64,000 bases of DNA from Mycobacterium palustre (GTDB lineage: Bacteria; Actinomycetota; Actinomycetes; Mycobacteriales; Mycobacteriaceae), in the NCBI RefSeq assembly GCF_002101785.1, contig NZ_LQPJ01000078.1, forward strand, positions 48,142-112,141. The letters run 5' to 3'. A model generated the notes under the pieces. That model saw nothing but the letters and a program-made list of their open reading frames with translations, did not search any database and had not been told where the DNA came from. A program made the position numbers and the translations under genes. This document shows, piece by piece, positions 10,892-20,888 of this stretch (its first letter is position 1; each line of letters opens with the position of its first letter).

Positions 10892-12259
10892 GTGGCACAC
10901 AGAGCCGCGCCTCCGGGCGCAACCCCGGGCCGGGAGTCGAGTGACCCGACAACCGGGGCGGCGCGGCGGGCCCACACCTCCTTCGCGGAGTCCTTCGCCG
11001 GGGCCGATCCGGAGGCCGACGCCGAGCGGCGGGTGGCGCTGCGCCGGATGAAGCTCGTCGCCATGAGCTTCCTGGTGGGGGCCACCGTCGTGTTTCTGGC
11101 CTGCCGCTGGGCGCAGGCCCACGCCGGCGCGCCCGCGTGGGTCGGCTACGTCGGCGCGGCCGCCGAGGCCGGCATGGTCGGCGCCCTGGCCGACTGGTTC
11201 GCCGTCACCGCGCTGTTCAAGCACCCGCTTGGGATCCCGATCCCGCACACCGCGATCATCAAGCGCAAAAAGGACCAGCTGGGGGAGGGCCTGGGCACCT
11301 TCGTGCGGGAGAACTTCCTGTCGCCGGCGGTGGTGGAGACCAAGCTGCGCGACGCGCAGGTGCCCAGCCGGCTGGGCAAGTGGCTCTCGGAATCCGCGCA
11401 CGCCGAGCGGGTCGCGGGCGAGACCGCGACGGTGCTGCGGGTGCTGGTGGAGCTCCTGCGCGACGAGGACGTCCAGCAGGTGATCGACCGGATGATCGTG
11501 CGCCGCATCGCCGAACCGCAATGGGGGCCCCCGGTGGGCCGCGTGCTGTCGACCCTGCTGGCCGAAAACCGCCAGGAGGCCCTCATCCAGCTGCTGGCCG
11601 ACCGGGCGTTTCAGTGGTCGCTGAACGCCGGCGAGGTCATCCAGCGGGTGGTCGAACGCGACTCGCCCAGCTGGTCGCCCCGGTTCATCGACCATCTCGT
11701 CGGCGACCGGATCCACCGCGAGCTGATGGACTTCACCGACAAGGTGCGCCGCAACCCCGACCACGAGTTGCGCCGGTCGGCGACCCGGTTCCTGTTCGAA
11801 TTCGCCGACGACCTGCAGCACGACCCGGAGACCATCGCGCGCGCCGAGGCGGTCAAGGAACAACTGATGGCGCGCGACGAGATCGCCGGCGCCGCCGCGA
11901 CGGCCTGGACGACGCTGAAGCGGCTGGTGCTCGAGGGCGTCGACGACCCGTCCAGCACGCTGCGCACGCGGATCGCCGACACGGTGGTCCGCATCGGGGA
12001 GTCGTTGCGCGACGACGCCGACCTGCGCGACAAGGTCGACAACTGGATCGTGCGGGCGGCCCAGCACCTGGTGTCGCAGTACGGGGTGGAGATCACCGCG
12101 ATCATCACCGACACGATCGAGCGCTGGGACGCCGAGGAGGCCAGCCGCCGCATCGAGCTGCACGTGGGCCGCGACCTCCAGTTCATCCGCATCAACGGCA
12201 CGGTCGTGGGCTCGCTGGCCGGCCTGGTGATCTACACGATCGCGCAGCTGTTCTTCTAG
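10892..12259 (+). CDS. DUF445 membrane protein (Rv0473-like)
   Basis: A 455-residue protein of the DUF445 (YjiN-type) family, whose function is unknown. A membrane helix lies near residues 55-75. The amphipathic GYVGAAAEAGMVGALADWFAVTALF segment begins the family core. A long helical region with paired basic and acidic residues follows, and the C-terminus ends in a final hydrophobic helix. The GTG at 10,892 was chosen because translation from it gives a short basic tail before the first helix. It is divergent from the TetR gene. Confidence 0.85.
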   Translation: MAHRAAPPGATPGRESSDPTTGAARRAHTSFAESFAGADPEADAERRVALRRMKLVAMSFLVGATVVFLACRWAQAHAGAPAWVGYVGAAAEAGMVGALADWFAVTALFKHPLGIPIPHTAIIKRKKDQLGEGLGTFVRENFLSPAVVETKLRDAQVPSRLGKWLSESAHAERVAGETATVLRVLVELLRDEDVQQVIDRMIVRRIAEPQWGPPVGRVLSTLLAENRQEALIQLLADRAFQWSLNAGEVIQRVVERDSPSWSPRFIDHLVGDRIHRELMDFTDKVRRNPDHELRRSATRFLFEFADDLQHDPETIARAEAVKEQLMARDEIAGAAATAWTTLKRLVLEGVDDPSSTLRTRIADTVVRIGESLRDDADLRDKVDNWIVRAAQHLVSQYGVEITAIITDTIERWDAEEASRRIELHVGRDLQFIRINGTVVGSLAGLVIYTIAQLFF

Positions 12260-12269
12260 TAGTGCTAAC

Positions 12270-12293
12270 AAGTGCTTGCATTTGCAAGCACTT
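12270..12293. promoter_or_regulatory. 24-bp palindrome, candidate operator of the XRE regulator
   Basis: Perfect 11-base arms AAGTGCTTGCA and TGCAAGCACTT are separated by TT. It lies 52 bases before the start of the XRE regulator and just before a TAGTCT -10-like hexamer. The symmetry and position suggest an autoregulatory operator. No T-run follows, so a terminator for the DUF445 gene is less likely. Confidence 0.6.
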
Positions 12294-12344
12294 GGCTTTA
12301 GTCTGGTGCCGTCAAGATCAAATTGTCGGACCCAGGAGCACCCA

Positions 12345-12755
12345 ATGCCGTCGGAGGAGAAGCTCGCCGCCAAGGTGTCGACGGCGGCCTCGGACATGGC
12401 CTCCGACATCGGCAGCCTCATCCGCGACCTGCGTGAGAACGCGCAGGTGTCGCTGCGGCAGCTCGCCGAACGCTCCGGCGTCAGCAACCCCTATCTGAGC
12501 CAGGTCGAACGCGGGCTGCGCAAGCCGTCCGCCGACGTCCTGAACCAAATCGCCAAGGCGCTGCGGATATCCGCCGAGGTGCTCTACGTCCGGGCCGGGA
12601 TCCTCGAGCCCAGCGACAAGAGCCAGGTCCGCGACGCGATCGTCACCGACACCGCGATCACCGAGCGCCAGAAACAAATCCTGCTCGACATCTACTCCTC
12701 GTTCACCCAGCAGAACGAATCCGCCGATGAGGGATCCCCGACCGAAGCCGAGTGA
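12345..12755 (+). CDS. XRE-family transcriptional regulator (Rv0474-like)
   Basis: A 136-residue regulator. The helix-turn-helix is at about residues 28-83 (VSLRQLAERSGVSNPYLSQVE), followed by a helical tail that may dimerise. The ATG at 12,345 is preceded by CCAGGAG and gives the expected length. The gene lies just upstream of hbhA, which starts 134 bases after its stop, and directly downstream of a 24-base palindrome that it may bind. Confidence 0.9.
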   Translation: MPSEEKLAAKVSTAASDMASDIGSLIRDLRENAQVSLRQLAERSGVSNPYLSQVERGLRKPSADVLNQIAKALRISAEVLYVRAGILEPSDKSQVRDAIVTDTAITERQKQILLDIYSSFTQQNESADEGSPTEAE

Positions 12756-12889
12756 CCGCATAGCCCGCCGGGGCTCATGGTTACCCGAAGGGAAGGGCCC
12801 GCCGAGGAGCCGCTCCTGCCCCATATCGACAGCAAAGAGTCAGTAACACCGATAACACCGATAACCAACAAATCACGAAAGGAAGCACC

Positions 12890-13483
12890 ATGGCTGACAA
12901 CCCCAACATCGACGAGCTGCGGGCCCCGCTGCTGGCGGCGCTGGGCGCGGCCGACCTCGCCCTGGCCACCGTCAACGACCTGGTCGCCAACCTGCGCGAG
13001 CGTGCCGAGGAGACCCGCACCGACACCCGCAGCCGCGTCGAGGGGAGCCGCGCCCGCCTGACCAAGCTGCAGGAGGACCTGCCCGAGCAGTTCACCGAGC
13101 TGCGCGGACGTTTCACCTCCGAGGAGCTGCGCAAGGCCGCCGAGGGTTACCTGGAGGCCGCGACCAGCCGGTACAACGAGCTGGTGGAGCGCGGCGAGGC
13201 GGCCCTGGAGCGGCTGCGCAGCCAGCGCCCCTTCGAGGACGCGTCGGCGCGCGCCGAGGGCTACGTGGACCAGGCCGTCGAGCTGACCCAAGAGGCGCTG
13301 GGCACCGTCGCGTCGCAGACCCGCGCGGTCGGCGAGCGCGCCGCCAAGCTGGTCGGCATCGACCTGCCGAAGAAGGCCGAGGCGGCCAAGAAGGCGCCCG
13401 CCAAGAAGGCCCCCGCCAAGAAGGCTCCGGCCAAGAAGGCCCCGGCCAAGAAGGCGGCGGCCAAGAAGGTCACCCAGAAGTAG
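12890..13483 (+). CDS. hbhA: heparin-binding hemagglutinin
   Basis: A 197-residue surface adhesin that binds sulfated glycans and is linked to dissemination from epithelial cells in M. tuberculosis. The body (about residues 1-160) is predicted coiled coil with regular Glu/Arg/Leu spacing. The tail from about residue 161 is a lysine/alanine/proline repeat: one [10 protein letters not shown] unit, repeated KKAP units and a final [11 protein letters not shown], which is the heparin-binding, methylated region of the family. A strong AAAGGAAG site precedes the ATG. Confidence 0.97.
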   Translation: MADNPNIDELRAPLLAALGAADLALATVNDLVANLRERAEETRTDTRSRVEGSRARLTKLQEDLPEQFTELRGRFTSEELRKAAEGYLEAATSRYNELVERGEAALERLRSQRPFEDASARAEGYVDQAVELTQEALGTVASQTRAVGERAAKLVGIDLPKKAEAAKKAPAKKAPAKKAPAKKAPAKKAAAKKVTQK

Positions 13484-13571
13484 TCCGGTGACCGACGGCT
13501 GAACCGGCTCCGGGTCGCCTCGCGGCGACTCGGAGTCGACGTTTTGGACGGTCCCCGCATAGTCTTAGGGC

Positions 13572-13859
13572 GTGCCTCATGTCGTCAACACCGTCATGTG
13601 GGTCCTGCTAGTCGCCGTTTTGGTGACTGCGGTGTACTCACTTGTGCACGCCGCGCTGCAGCGCCCCGACGCCTACACCGCCGCCGAGAAGCTGACCAAG
13701 CCGGTGTGGCTGTTGATACTGGCCGGTGCCGTAGCGCTGACGTCCGTCCTGTATCCCATTTTCGGCGTGCTGGGCATGGCCATGGCGGCCTGCGCCGCCG
13801 GCGTGTACCTGGTCGACGTGCGACCGAAACTGCTTGAGATCCAAGGGAAGTCGCGCTAG
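13572..13859 (+). CDS. DUF2516 small membrane protein (Rv0476-like)
   Basis: A 95-residue membrane protein with three hydrophobic helices at about residues 5-27, 43-60 and 63-82, ending in a basic tail. It matches the DUF2516 family of actinobacteria, of unknown function. It starts with GTG 88 bases after hbhA and ends four bases before the secreted DUF2599 gene, so these two are probably co-transcribed. Confidence 0.82.
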   Translation: MPHVVNTVMWVLLVAVLVTAVYSLVHAALQRPDAYTAAEKLTKPVWLLILAGAVALTSVLYPIFGVLGMAMAACAAGVYLVDVRPKLLEIQGKSR

Positions 13860-13863
13860 CGGG

Positions 13864-14301
13864 ATGAAGTCCCTGCTGGCCGTCCCGGCCGCGCTGCTCG
13901 TCGCGCTGCCGGGTACGCCCGCCGCCTCGGCCGACCCGGGGGCCGGCGCGGCCAACCCGTCCGGCCCGTCGTACCCGCCGCCCTTCGTCGATCACGTCCA
14001 GTGGACGCGGTGGAACGGGCTTCCCAGCCTGCGGGTGTTCCCGACTCCGTCCGGGCGGCTGGCGTCGCGGCAGCCCGCGGCGGACGCCGCCGCCGACGAG
14101 GCCTGGGCCGAGGTGCTCGCGCAGGCGCCCGGGGCCGACACGCCCGGGATGCGGGCGCAGTTCGTGTGCCACTGGCAGTTCGCCGAACTGGCGCAGCCGG
14201 GCAAGTCCAGCTGGAACCTCGAACCGTGGCGGCCCGTCGTCGACGACGCCGAGATGGCCGCCACCGGATGCAATCCGGGCGCCCCGGAGGAAACGTTCTA
14301 G
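13864..14301 (+). CDS. secreted DUF2599 protein (Rv0477-like)
   Basis: A 145-residue exported protein. A signal peptide ([23 protein letters not shown]) is visible, with probable cleavage after ASA at residue 23. The mature part is rich in Trp and has two cysteines (in FVCHWQF and TGCNPG) that could pair outside the cell, as in DUF2599 proteins. The role is unknown. Its stop shares one base with the GTG of deoC, so the two are translationally linked despite different compartments. Confidence 0.82.
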   Translation: MKSLLAVPAALLVALPGTPAASADPGAGAANPSGPSYPPPFVDHVQWTRWNGLPSLRVFPTPSGRLASRQPAADAAADEAWAEVLAQAPGADTPGMRAQFVCHWQFAELAQPGKSSWNLEPWRPVVDDAEMAATGCNPGAPEETF

Positions 14302-14984
14302 TGGCGAGCCGACTCGGCCGGGCGCAGCTGGCGGCGCTCGTCGACCACACCCTGCTCAAGCCCGAGGCCACCGCGGCCGACGTGGCCGCCCTGGTCGCCG
14401 AGGCCCGGGATCTGGGCGCCTACGCGGTGTGCGTGTCGCCGTCGATGGTGCCGGTCGCGGTGGCCGCCGGTGGCCCGCGGGTGGCGGCCGTGGCGGGCTT
14501 TCCGTCGGGCAAGCACCTGACGGCGATCAAGGCGCAGGAGGCCGCGGCGGCCGTGGCGTGCGGGGCCGCTGAAATCGACATGGTCATCGACGTCGGCGCC
14601 GCGCTGGACGGCGACGTCGACGCCGTGCGGGCCGACATCGCGGCGGTGCGGGCCGCCGTGGGCGACGCCGTGCTCAAGGTGATCGTCGAGTCGGCGGTGC
14701 TGCTGGGCAGCGGGGGCGATCGGGCGCTGGCCGACGTGTGCCGCGCCGCCGAGGACGCCGGCGCCGACTTCGTCAAGACCTCCACCGGGTTTCACCCCGC
14801 GGGCGGGGCGTCGGTGCGCGCGGTCGAGCTGATGGCCGAGACCGTCGGCGGCCGGCTGGGCGTCAAGGCCAGCGGCGGCATCCGCACCGCCGCGGACGCG
14901 CTCGCGATGGTGCAGGCGGGCGCCACGCGGCTCGGCCTGTCGGGCACCCGGGCAGTGCTCGACGGGCTCGGCCAGGACCGCTAG
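14301..14984 (+). CDS. deoC: deoxyribose-phosphate aldolase
   Basis: A 227-residue class I aldolase that cleaves 2-deoxyribose-5-phosphate to glyceraldehyde-3-phosphate and acetaldehyde in deoxynucleoside catabolism. It is a TIM barrel with the Schiff-base lysine in DFVKTSTGF, the proton-relay lysine in [10 protein letters not shown], the LKVIVES strand and the N-terminal [10 protein letters not shown]. The GTG start overlaps the preceding stop by one base. Confidence 0.96.
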   Translation: MASRLGRAQLAALVDHTLLKPEATAADVAALVAEARDLGAYAVCVSPSMVPVAVAAGGPRVAAVAGFPSGKHLTAIKAQEAAAAVACGAAEIDMVIDVGAALDGDVDAVRADIAAVRAAVGDAVLKVIVESAVLLGSGGDRALADVCRAAEDAGADFVKTSTGFHPAGGASVRAVELMAETVGGRLGVKASGGIRTAADALAMVQAGATRLGLSGTRAVLDGLGQDR

Positions 14985-15006
14985 AAGCCGCTACGGGCCC
15001 CGCCCG

Positions 15007-16053
15007 TCACAGGTTGGCGAAGCAGGGGTCGTTGCTGTTGTCGTTGGGGATCGTGGCGTTCTGCGTCGAAAAGTGGGCGTTGACACCGGTGTCGGTGACC
15101 TGCACGCCGTCGGCGTGGATGCCCAGCGGGTAGTTCTTGGTGAAGTTGGCGGTGAAGTCGTTCAGGGTCGACTGCACCGACTCCTTGGGCATCGTGAAGC
15201 CGAGCGCGTTGAAGCTTTCGATCTGCAGCTCGAGCCCGTTGCCGGAGACCACCGGCTTGGCGGTGATGTTGTCCAGCATGCCTTTGAGCTCGACGGTGCC
15301 GTCGGCCGGATGGGTGGTCACGCTGTTGGTGACGAACGGGCCCAGAACGGGAATCGCGTTTTGCACCGACTGCTTGATGCCGTCAGTCGTCCAGGCGATG
15401 GTGGCGTCCAGGGACCCGATGGTGCCCTTCGAGTTGGCCGTCGACTGGAGCCGGACGTCCTTGATGTTGAGCGTGAGCTTCATGCCCTTGGCGTCGCGGA
15501 TGTTGTTGCCGGCCGTCTGCACCGAGATGTTGGTGTAGTGCTTGGTCAGTTGCTGCCACAGCATCAGCGGCGTGACGCCGAAGGACGCGGTGGCCTGGTC
15601 CTTGACCTCGCAGGCCACCGCCTGGGCGACCTTGGAGTTGGCGACGTGGCGGGTGTACAGCTCGGCCCCGACCAAACCGCCGACGACGAGTGCCAGCACG
15701 ATGACGCAGATCAGCGCGATCGAAAGCGGGTCGCGGAGGAAGCGTCGTTTCCTTTTCACCGGCGGTGGTTCTTCGTTCTGCGCGGCCAGCCGTTCGGTGG
15801 GGCCCGCGGGCGGGGTGGCCGGCGGCGGGTAGCTGGGCCGCCGGGCGCCGGCGTGGGGGGCGCTGAGCTGCTCGGTCTGCTGATGCTGAGGAGACGACGC
15901 GGGCGGCGGCGGAGTCCGGGCGGGTCCGCCGGTGTTGATGCGCTCGGTGGGACGCTCGGTGGGCGGCTGGCCGAAGGGGCCTTGGCCGCCGGGTCGGGCC
16001 CAGGTCGACGGGCCCTCGTTCGGTGGTCCCTGCGGCCCCTGTGGGTTGGTCAC
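15007..16053 (-). CDS. DUF2993 membrane-anchored protein (Rv0479c-like)
   Basis: A 348-residue protein. The first 110 residues are proline-rich, low-complexity and cytoplasmic (with repeated PTERI/TERL blocks). A single membrane helix at about residues 130-152 (ALICVIVLALVVGGLVGAEL) leads to an extracytoplasmic DUF2993 domain, a fold shared with LmeA-type periplasmic lipid-handling proteins. A role in envelope lipid metabolism is therefore plausible but unproven. The GTG start overlaps the stop of the upstream nitrilase gene in a GTGA arrangement. Confidence 0.85.
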   Translation of the reverse strand: MTNPQGPQGPPNEGPSTWARPGGQGPFGQPPTERPTERINTGGPARTPPPPASSPQHQQTEQLSAPHAGARRPSYPPPATPPAGPTERLAAQNEEPPPVKRKRRFLRDPLSIALICVIVLALVVGGLVGAELYTRHVANSKVAQAVACEVKDQATASFGVTPLMLWQQLTKHYTNISVQTAGNNIRDAKGMKLTLNIKDVRLQSTANSKGTIGSLDATIAWTTDGIKQSVQNAIPVLGPFVTNSVTTHPADGTVELKGMLDNITAKPVVSGNGLELQIESFNALGFTMPKESVQSTLNDFTANFTKNYPLGIHADGVQVTDTGVNAHFSTQNATIPNDNSNDPCFANL

Positions 16054-16886
16054 CCGACCGATTCTGCCCTATCCGCCTGAGCAAAGTCTGAGCGGTTACG
16101 CAGCACCGCGATGCTGTCGCGGGCCTCGGTCACCCTGGCCGGGTCGATGTCGGCGACGACGAGTTGCGGCCGGTCACCGGCCGAGGCCACCACCTCGCCC
16201 AGCGGCGAGACCACCAGGCTGCCGCCCACCCCGGTGGGCGCGCCCGGTGCGGAGCCGGGGCCGCTCAGGGCGTGTCCCGGGTCGGCCTGACCGGCGGCGG
16301 CGACGTAGCTCGTCGAGTCCAGCGCCCGGGCCCGGGCCAGCAGTGTCCACTGGTCGAGCTTGCCCGGCCCCGAACCCCAGGACGCGCAGACGGCGATCAG
16401 CTGGGCACCTCGCTGGGCGAGCTCGGTGTAGAGCGCCGGAAAGCGAATGTCGTAGCAAACGCTCAGCCCCACCCGAAGCTCGCCGACCGTGATCACCACG
16501 GGCTCCCGCCCGGGCGCGACGGTGCGCGATTCGGTGAAGCCGAACGCGTCGTAGAGGTGGATCTTGTCGTAGTGGGCGTCCGGGAGGCCGCCCGGCCCGG
16601 CCGCGATCAGCGTGTTGGTCACCCGGCCATCGCCCGCGGGGGTGAACATGCCGGCGATCACGGTGATGCCGGAGTCGGTCGCGATCCGGCGCACGCCGTC
16701 GGCCCACGGTCCGTCGATCGGCTCGGCGATCGGTGCCAGCGGGACGCCGAACCGGCACATGGTCGCCTCCGGGAACACCACCAACTCCGCGCCCGCCTCG
16801 GCGGCGCGCCCACTGTATTCGCGCACCAGCTGCAAATTGGCGGCGGGATCGGTACCGCTGAGGATCTGCGCCAGCGCGATTCGCAT
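16050..16886 (-). CDS. carbon-nitrogen hydrolase / nitrilase-like amidohydrolase (Rv0480c-like)
   Basis: A 278-residue nitrilase-superfamily enzyme with the full catalytic triad: Glu40 in VVFPEAT, Lys108 in YDKIHLYD and Cys144 in SVCYDIRFP. The sequence is closest to the Nit/omega-amidase branch, so a small amide (for example a damaged glutathione- or mycothiol-type or ketoacid amide) is a reasonable substrate class. The ATG at 16,886 gives the family's usual N-terminus MRIALAQI. It overlaps the DUF2993 gene and is 26 bases from the DUF2505 gene on the same strand. Confidence 0.92.
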   Translation of the reverse strand: MRIALAQILSGTDPAANLQLVREYSGRAAEAGAELVVFPEATMCRFGVPLAPIAEPIDGPWADGVRRIATDSGITVIAGMFTPAGDGRVTNTLIAAGPGGLPDAHYDKIHLYDAFGFTESRTVAPGREPVVITVGELRVGLSVCYDIRFPALYTELAQRGAQLIAVCASWGSGPGKLDQWTLLARARALDSTSYVAAAGQADPGHALSGPGSAPGAPTGVGGSLVVSPLGEVVASAGDRPQLVVADIDPARVTEARDSIAVLRNRSDFAQADRAESVG

Positions 16887-16912
16887 GGCGCCCAGCTTAG
16901 GCCCGGCGACGG

Positions 16913-17446
16913 TCAGGCGCGTTGCGCGATCCATTCGGCGGTCAGGCGCTGTTCGCGGCTGACCAGCTCGGCCAGGTGGGTGCCGATGAGCCGCTCCACC
17001 TTGCCGCCGATGAGCGGGACGCGCACCTGCACGGTGATCCGGAACGTGAGCCGGGCGCCGCCGGACCCGGCGATCGGTGCCAGCTCGGCCGCGCCCGTCA
17101 CGCGCACGGGCGCGCCCACCACCGTGCCGACGATGTCGCCCGAGGCGACGCCGTCGACGACGGGACCCCATGTCTCGGTGCGCCGGACGCCGAAGTCGCC
17201 GGGGTGCAGCTGCTTGACCAGGGCGTGCAGGTTGTGACTTCGCACCACCTGCAGCGTGACCACCTCGACGGTGCCGCCGTCGCCGGGGCCGCCGGGGTCG
17301 CCGCCGATGCGCATCGACTCGACCCGCGCCTCGTCGACGGGAATGTCGGCCAGCCTGGCCTCCCAGTACCGCTCGTCGAGAAAAGCGCGATGTATTTCTT
17401 CGACGCTGTTTTGGAGGTCGGCCGACAACTCGAATGAATGCGGCAT
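16913..17446 (-). CDS. DUF2505 / SRPBCC-like protein (Rv0481c-like)
   Basis: A 177-residue protein of the DUF2505 family, which resembles the START/SRPBCC lipid-binding fold. The N-terminal SVEEIHRAFLDERYWEARL and the alternating beta strands that follow fit this fold. There is no signal peptide and no catalytic motif. It is the first gene of a probable minus-strand unit with the nitrilase and the DUF2993 protein. The murB gene is transcribed divergently, 26 bases away. Confidence 0.82.
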   Translation of the reverse strand: MPHSFELSADLQNSVEEIHRAFLDERYWEARLADIPVDEARVESMRIGGDPGGPGDGGTVEVVTLQVVRSHNLHALVKQLHPGDFGVRRTETWGPVVDGVASGDIVGTVVGAPVRVTGAAELAPIAGSGGARLTFRITVQVRVPLIGGKVERLIGTHLAELVSREQRLTAEWIAQRA

Positions 17447-17472
17447 AGCTGGCCAGGCTACCGTTACGGGCC

Positions 17473-18579
17473 ATGAAACCGAGCGGAGCCGGTTCGCTCT
17501 TCGCCGGTGCCGACGTTGCCGAAGCCGTGCCGCTCGCGCCGTTGACGACGTTACGGGTCGGTCCGGTGGCGCGACGCCTGATCACGTGCACCAGCACGGA
17601 GCAGGCGGTCGCGGTCGTACGGCGGCTGGACGCCGACACCGACGGTCCGGTCCTGGTGTTTGCTGGCGGGTCGAACCTGGTCATCTCCGACACCCTGACC
17701 GAGCTGACCGCCGTGCGGCTGGCAAACGACCGCGTCACCGTCGACGGCAACGTGGTGCGCGCCGAGGCGGGAGCGGTGTGGGACGACGTGGTGATGACCT
17801 CCATCGAGCACGGACTGGGCGGCCTGGAATGCCTGTCCGGCATCCCGGGGTCGGCCGGGGCCACCCCGGTGCAGAACGTGGGCGCCTACGGCGCCGAAGT
17901 CGCCGACACCATCACGCGGGTCCGGATGCTCGACCGCCGCAGCGGCGCCGTGAGCTGGGTCCCCGGTGACCGGCTGGGGTTCGGCTACCGCACCAGCGTG
18001 CTCAAGCAGGCCGGCCACTCGCACACTGAAATCCCTTGGGTCGTACTGGAAGTGGAGTTCGCGCTGGACGCCTCGGGCCGCAGCGCCCCGCTGCGCTACG
18101 GCGAGCTGACGGCCGCGCTGAACGCGACCAGCGGCGAGCGCGCCGACCCCGCCGCGGTCCGTGCGGCGGTGCTGGCGCTGCGGGCCCGCAAGGGCATGGT
18201 TCTCGACGCGGCCGACCACGACACCTGGAGCGTGGGTTCGTTTTTCACCAACCCGGTCGTCTCGCCCGACGCCTACGAGCGGCTGGCCGGTCGACTTGAC
18301 GGACCGGTTCCGCACTACCCGGCGCCGGACGGGGTCAAGCTGGCCGCGGCCTGGCTGGTGGAACGGGCGGGCTTCGGCAAAGGCTATCCGGCGCCGGCCG
18401 CAAGCGGCGTGGAGGCGCCGTGCCGGCTGTCCACCAAGCACGCGCTCGCGTTGACCAACCGCGGAAAGGCGACCGCCGCCGACGTGATCGCGCTGGCCAG
18501 GACGGTGCGCGACGGGGTCCGGGATGTGTTTGGCATCACACTGCATCCCGAGCCGGTCCTGCTGGGGTGCAGGCTATAG
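17473..18579 (+). CDS. murB: UDP-N-acetylmuramate dehydrogenase
   Basis: A 368-residue FAD enzyme that reduces UDP-GlcNAc-enolpyruvate to UDP-MurNAc in peptidoglycan precursor synthesis. FAD-binding signatures are FAGGSNLVI and [20 protein letters not shown]. The catalytic serine lies in [10 protein letters not shown], and the final EPVLLG carries the conserved C-terminal glutamate. The length and end match the mycobacterial type. The L,D-transpeptidase gene follows 81 bases later, giving a peptidoglycan pair. Confidence 0.97.
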   Translation: MKPSGAGSLFAGADVAEAVPLAPLTTLRVGPVARRLITCTSTEQAVAVVRRLDADTDGPVLVFAGGSNLVISDTLTELTAVRLANDRVTVDGNVVRAEAGAVWDDVVMTSIEHGLGGLECLSGIPGSAGATPVQNVGAYGAEVADTITRVRMLDRRSGAVSWVPGDRLGFGYRTSVLKQAGHSHTEIPWVVLEVEFALDASGRSAPLRYGELTAALNATSGERADPAAVRAAVLALRARKGMVLDAADHDTWSVGSFFTNPVVSPDAYERLAGRLDGPVPHYPAPDGVKLAAAWLVERAGFGKGYPAPAASGVEAPCRLSTKHALALTNRGKATAADVIALARTVRDGVRDVFGITLHPEPVLLGCRL

Positions 18580-18660
18580 CGGTTGTTTGCGCGAATTGGC
18601 ACGCGGGGACGAATTGTCGTGGCGCCGTTGGGGTCTTTCCGCCCGGTATCTTTATGTGTC

Positions 18661-19980
18661 GTGAGCACATCCAGCCCCCCGCCGCCGCTGAACCGGCGCA
18701 CGGCCCTGGCGGCCCTTGGGCTCGGCGTGTTCGCTCCCAACGTGCTGGCCGCGTGCGCCGGCACCGTGACCAAGCAGGCCGAGAAGAAAGAGCCGCCGGC
18801 GCCGCGCCTGAAGTTCGAGCCGGCCGATGCCGCCACCGACGTCGTTCCGATCTCGCCGATCAGCGTGCAGGTGAGCGACGGCTGGTTCCAGAAGGTGACG
18901 TTGACGAACTCGTCGGGCAAAGTCGTCGCCGGTTCGTTCAACGCCGATCGCACCGTCTACACCACCACGGAGCCGCTCGGCTACGACGCCACCTACACGT
19001 GGAGCGGTTCGGCCGTGGGCCACAACGGCAAGGCGGTTCCGGTGGCCGCGAAGTTCACCACCGTCTCGCCGACCAAGAAGATCGGCGGGGCCTTCCAGCT
19101 GGCCGACGGCCAGACCGTCGGCGTCGCGGCGCCGATCATCATCCAGTTCGACGCGCCGATCAGCGACAAGGCCTCCGTCGAGAAGGCGCTCACGGTCACC
19201 ACCAACCCGCCCGTCGAGGGCAGCTGGGCGTGGCTGCCCGACGAACGGCAGGGCGCCCGGGTGCATTGGCGCCCCCGCGAGTACTACCCGGCGGGCACCA
19301 CGGTCAACGTCGACGCCAAGCTCTACGGACGGCCGTTCGGCGACGGCGCCTACGGCGCCGACGACATCTCGTTGAACATCCAGATCGGGCGCCGCCAGGT
19401 GGTCAAGGCCGAGGTCTCCTCGCACCGCATCCAGGTCGTCACGGACGCCGGGGTGATCATGGACTTCCCGTGCAGCTACGGCGAGGCCGACAAGGCGCGC
19501 AACGTCACCCGCAACGGCATCCACGTGGTCACCGAGAAGTACGCCGACTTCTACATGTCCAACCCGGCGGCCGGCTACACCAACGCCCACGAACGCTGGG
19601 CGGTGCGGATCTCCAACAACGGCGAGTTCATCCACGCCAACCCGGCGAGCTCCGGCGCTCAGGGCAACAGCAACGTCACCAACGGCTGCATCAACCTGTC
19701 GACGGCCGACGCCGAGCAGTACTTCCACAGCGCGATCTACGGGGACCCGGTCGAGGTGACCGGGAGCTCGATCCAGCTGTCCTACTCCGACGGCGACATC
19801 TGGGACTGGGCGGTGGACTGGGACACCTGGGTGGCGATGTCGGCGCTGCCGCCCCCGACGTCGCACCCGCCGGCCAGCCAGATTCCGGTCACCGCGCCGG
19901 TGACGCCGTCGAACGCGCCGACCCTGTCGGGCACGCCGACCACGACGACGTCCAGCCCCGCGCCTAGCCCCGGCGGTTAA
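18661..19980 (+). CDS. lprQ: L,D-transpeptidase, Ldt5/LprQ type
   Basis: Exported enzyme that forms 3-3 cross-links in peptidoglycan. A twin-arginine-like and lipobox-containing N-terminus ([10 protein letters not shown], then NVLAACAG) indicates a lipoprotein. Two immunoglobulin-like domains follow (about residues 55-265), then the YkuD catalytic domain with Cys343 in TNGCINLS and FIHANP. The C-terminus is a Thr/Pro/Ser tail. The GTG at 18,661 gives 439 residues. The M. tuberculosis protein is annotated about 12 residues longer, and similar sequence does continue upstream here. It overlaps the convergent SDR gene by 17 bases. Confidence 0.93.
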   Translation: MSTSSPPPPLNRRTALAALGLGVFAPNVLAACAGTVTKQAEKKEPPAPRLKFEPADAATDVVPISPISVQVSDGWFQKVTLTNSSGKVVAGSFNADRTVYTTTEPLGYDATYTWSGSAVGHNGKAVPVAAKFTTVSPTKKIGGAFQLADGQTVGVAAPIIIQFDAPISDKASVEKALTVTTNPPVEGSWAWLPDERQGARVHWRPREYYPAGTTVNVDAKLYGRPFGDGAYGADDISLNIQIGRRQVVKAEVSSHRIQVVTDAGVIMDFPCSYGEADKARNVTRNGIHVVTEKYADFYMSNPAAGYTNAHERWAVRISNNGEFIHANPASSGAQGNSNVTNGCINLSTADAEQYFHSAIYGDPVEVTGSSIQLSYSDGDIWDWAVDWDTWVAMSALPPPTSHPPASQIPVTAPVTPSNAPTLSGTPTTTTSSPAPSPGG

Positions 19981-20680
19981 ACCGTGACGCGCTGGCCTGG
20001 TCGCGCGGCTTCATCACGATCAGATCCAGGTCGACGTGGGACGGCCGCGAGGCCACGAACCCGATCACCTCGGCGACGTCGGCGGCCACCAGCGGGGTGA
20101 TGCCGCTGTAGACGGCGTCGGCGCGCCGCTGATCGCCGTCGAAGCGAACCAGCGAGAACTCGGTCTCGACGGCCCCCGGCGCAATCTCGGTGAGCCGCAC
20201 CGGTTTTCCCAGCAGCTCGCCGCGCAGCGTGCGGTGCAACGCTCCCTGGGCGTGTTTGGCCGCCGTATAGCCGGCCCCGCCGTCGTAGGTCTCCAGGGCG
20301 GCGACCGAGGTGACCGTGACGATCAAACCGTCCCCGGAGTCGATCAGCTTGGGCAGCAACGCGCGGGTGACGCGCAGCGTGCCCAGCACGTTGGTCTCCC
20401 ACATCCATCGCCAGTGTTCGAGGTCGGCGTCGGCGACCGGCGCCAAACCGCGGGCGCCGCCGGCGTTGTTGACCAACACGTCGACCCGGCCGACGTTGCC
20501 GGCCAGCGCGACGACCGCTTGCTGGTCTGTGACGTCGGCCACAACGGCGGTGCCGCCGATCTCGTCGGCCAGCGCGCCGATCCGGTCTGCCCGCCGCGCG
20601 ACGGCGACCACGTGAAAGCCTTGCGCTGCAAGGGTTTTCGCGGTCGCTTCGCCGATACCGGAACTGGCGCCCGTGACCAC
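19964..20680 (-). CDS. short-chain dehydrogenase/reductase, N-terminus disturbed by a G7 tract (Rv0484c-like)
   Basis: An NAD(P)-dependent SDR with cofactor motif TGASSGIG, the NNAG motif and the catalytic YTAAK with upstream Ser. As read, the frame can only open at a GTG inside the cofactor strand (20,680), leaving 238 residues and removing the first beta strand. An ATG at 20,714 with a sensible N-terminus is in the wrong frame by one base. The two are separated by a run of seven G on the coding strand. With six G the product would begin [19 protein letters not shown]. This is either a sequence error or a real frameshift. The substrate is unknown. Confidence 0.85.
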   Translation of the reverse strand: MVTGASSGIGEATAKTLAAQGFHVVAVARRADRIGALADEIGGTAVVADVTDQQAVVALAGNVGRVDVLVNNAGGARGLAPVADADLEHWRWMWETNVLGTLRVTRALLPKLIDSGDGLIVTVTSVAALETYDGGAGYTAAKHAQGALHRTLRGELLGKPVRLTEIAPGAVETEFSLVRFDGDQRRADAVYSGITPLVAADVAEVIGFVASRPSHVDLDLIVMKPRDQASASRFNRRG

Positions 20681-20694
20681 CGCGACGCGCCGGT

Positions 20695-20701
20695 CCCCCC
20701 C
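20695..20701. repeat. homopolymer tract (C7 on plus, G7 on coding strand) at the start of the SDR gene
   Basis: Seven consecutive C on the plus strand lie between the natural ATG (20,714) and the body of the SDR gene. One base fewer would restore an uninterrupted reading frame. Such tracts are prone to slippage in vivo and to sequencing error. Confidence 0.8.
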
Positions 20702-20888
20702 TTGCTGCGTTCATCGGAACAACTCTAATAAACGTGCTAAATTCTCGGGGTGCACCTTAGCGCCCTGTTCAACAACACCGCCGCGTGTCTTTGCGCGGCA
20801 AGTGCGTGTTGTTGCTGCGCACTTTGCCGCTCCTGACCTTTCAGGTGTGGCCGCAGCCGGCCAATAGGAACTCGGACAAAGGACGCTC

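Noticed and set aside
13370..13480. Short repeats in hbhA as a CRISPR-like or VNTR array
   Set aside because: The repeat encodes the lysine-rich KKAP tail of HbhA and is explained by protein function.
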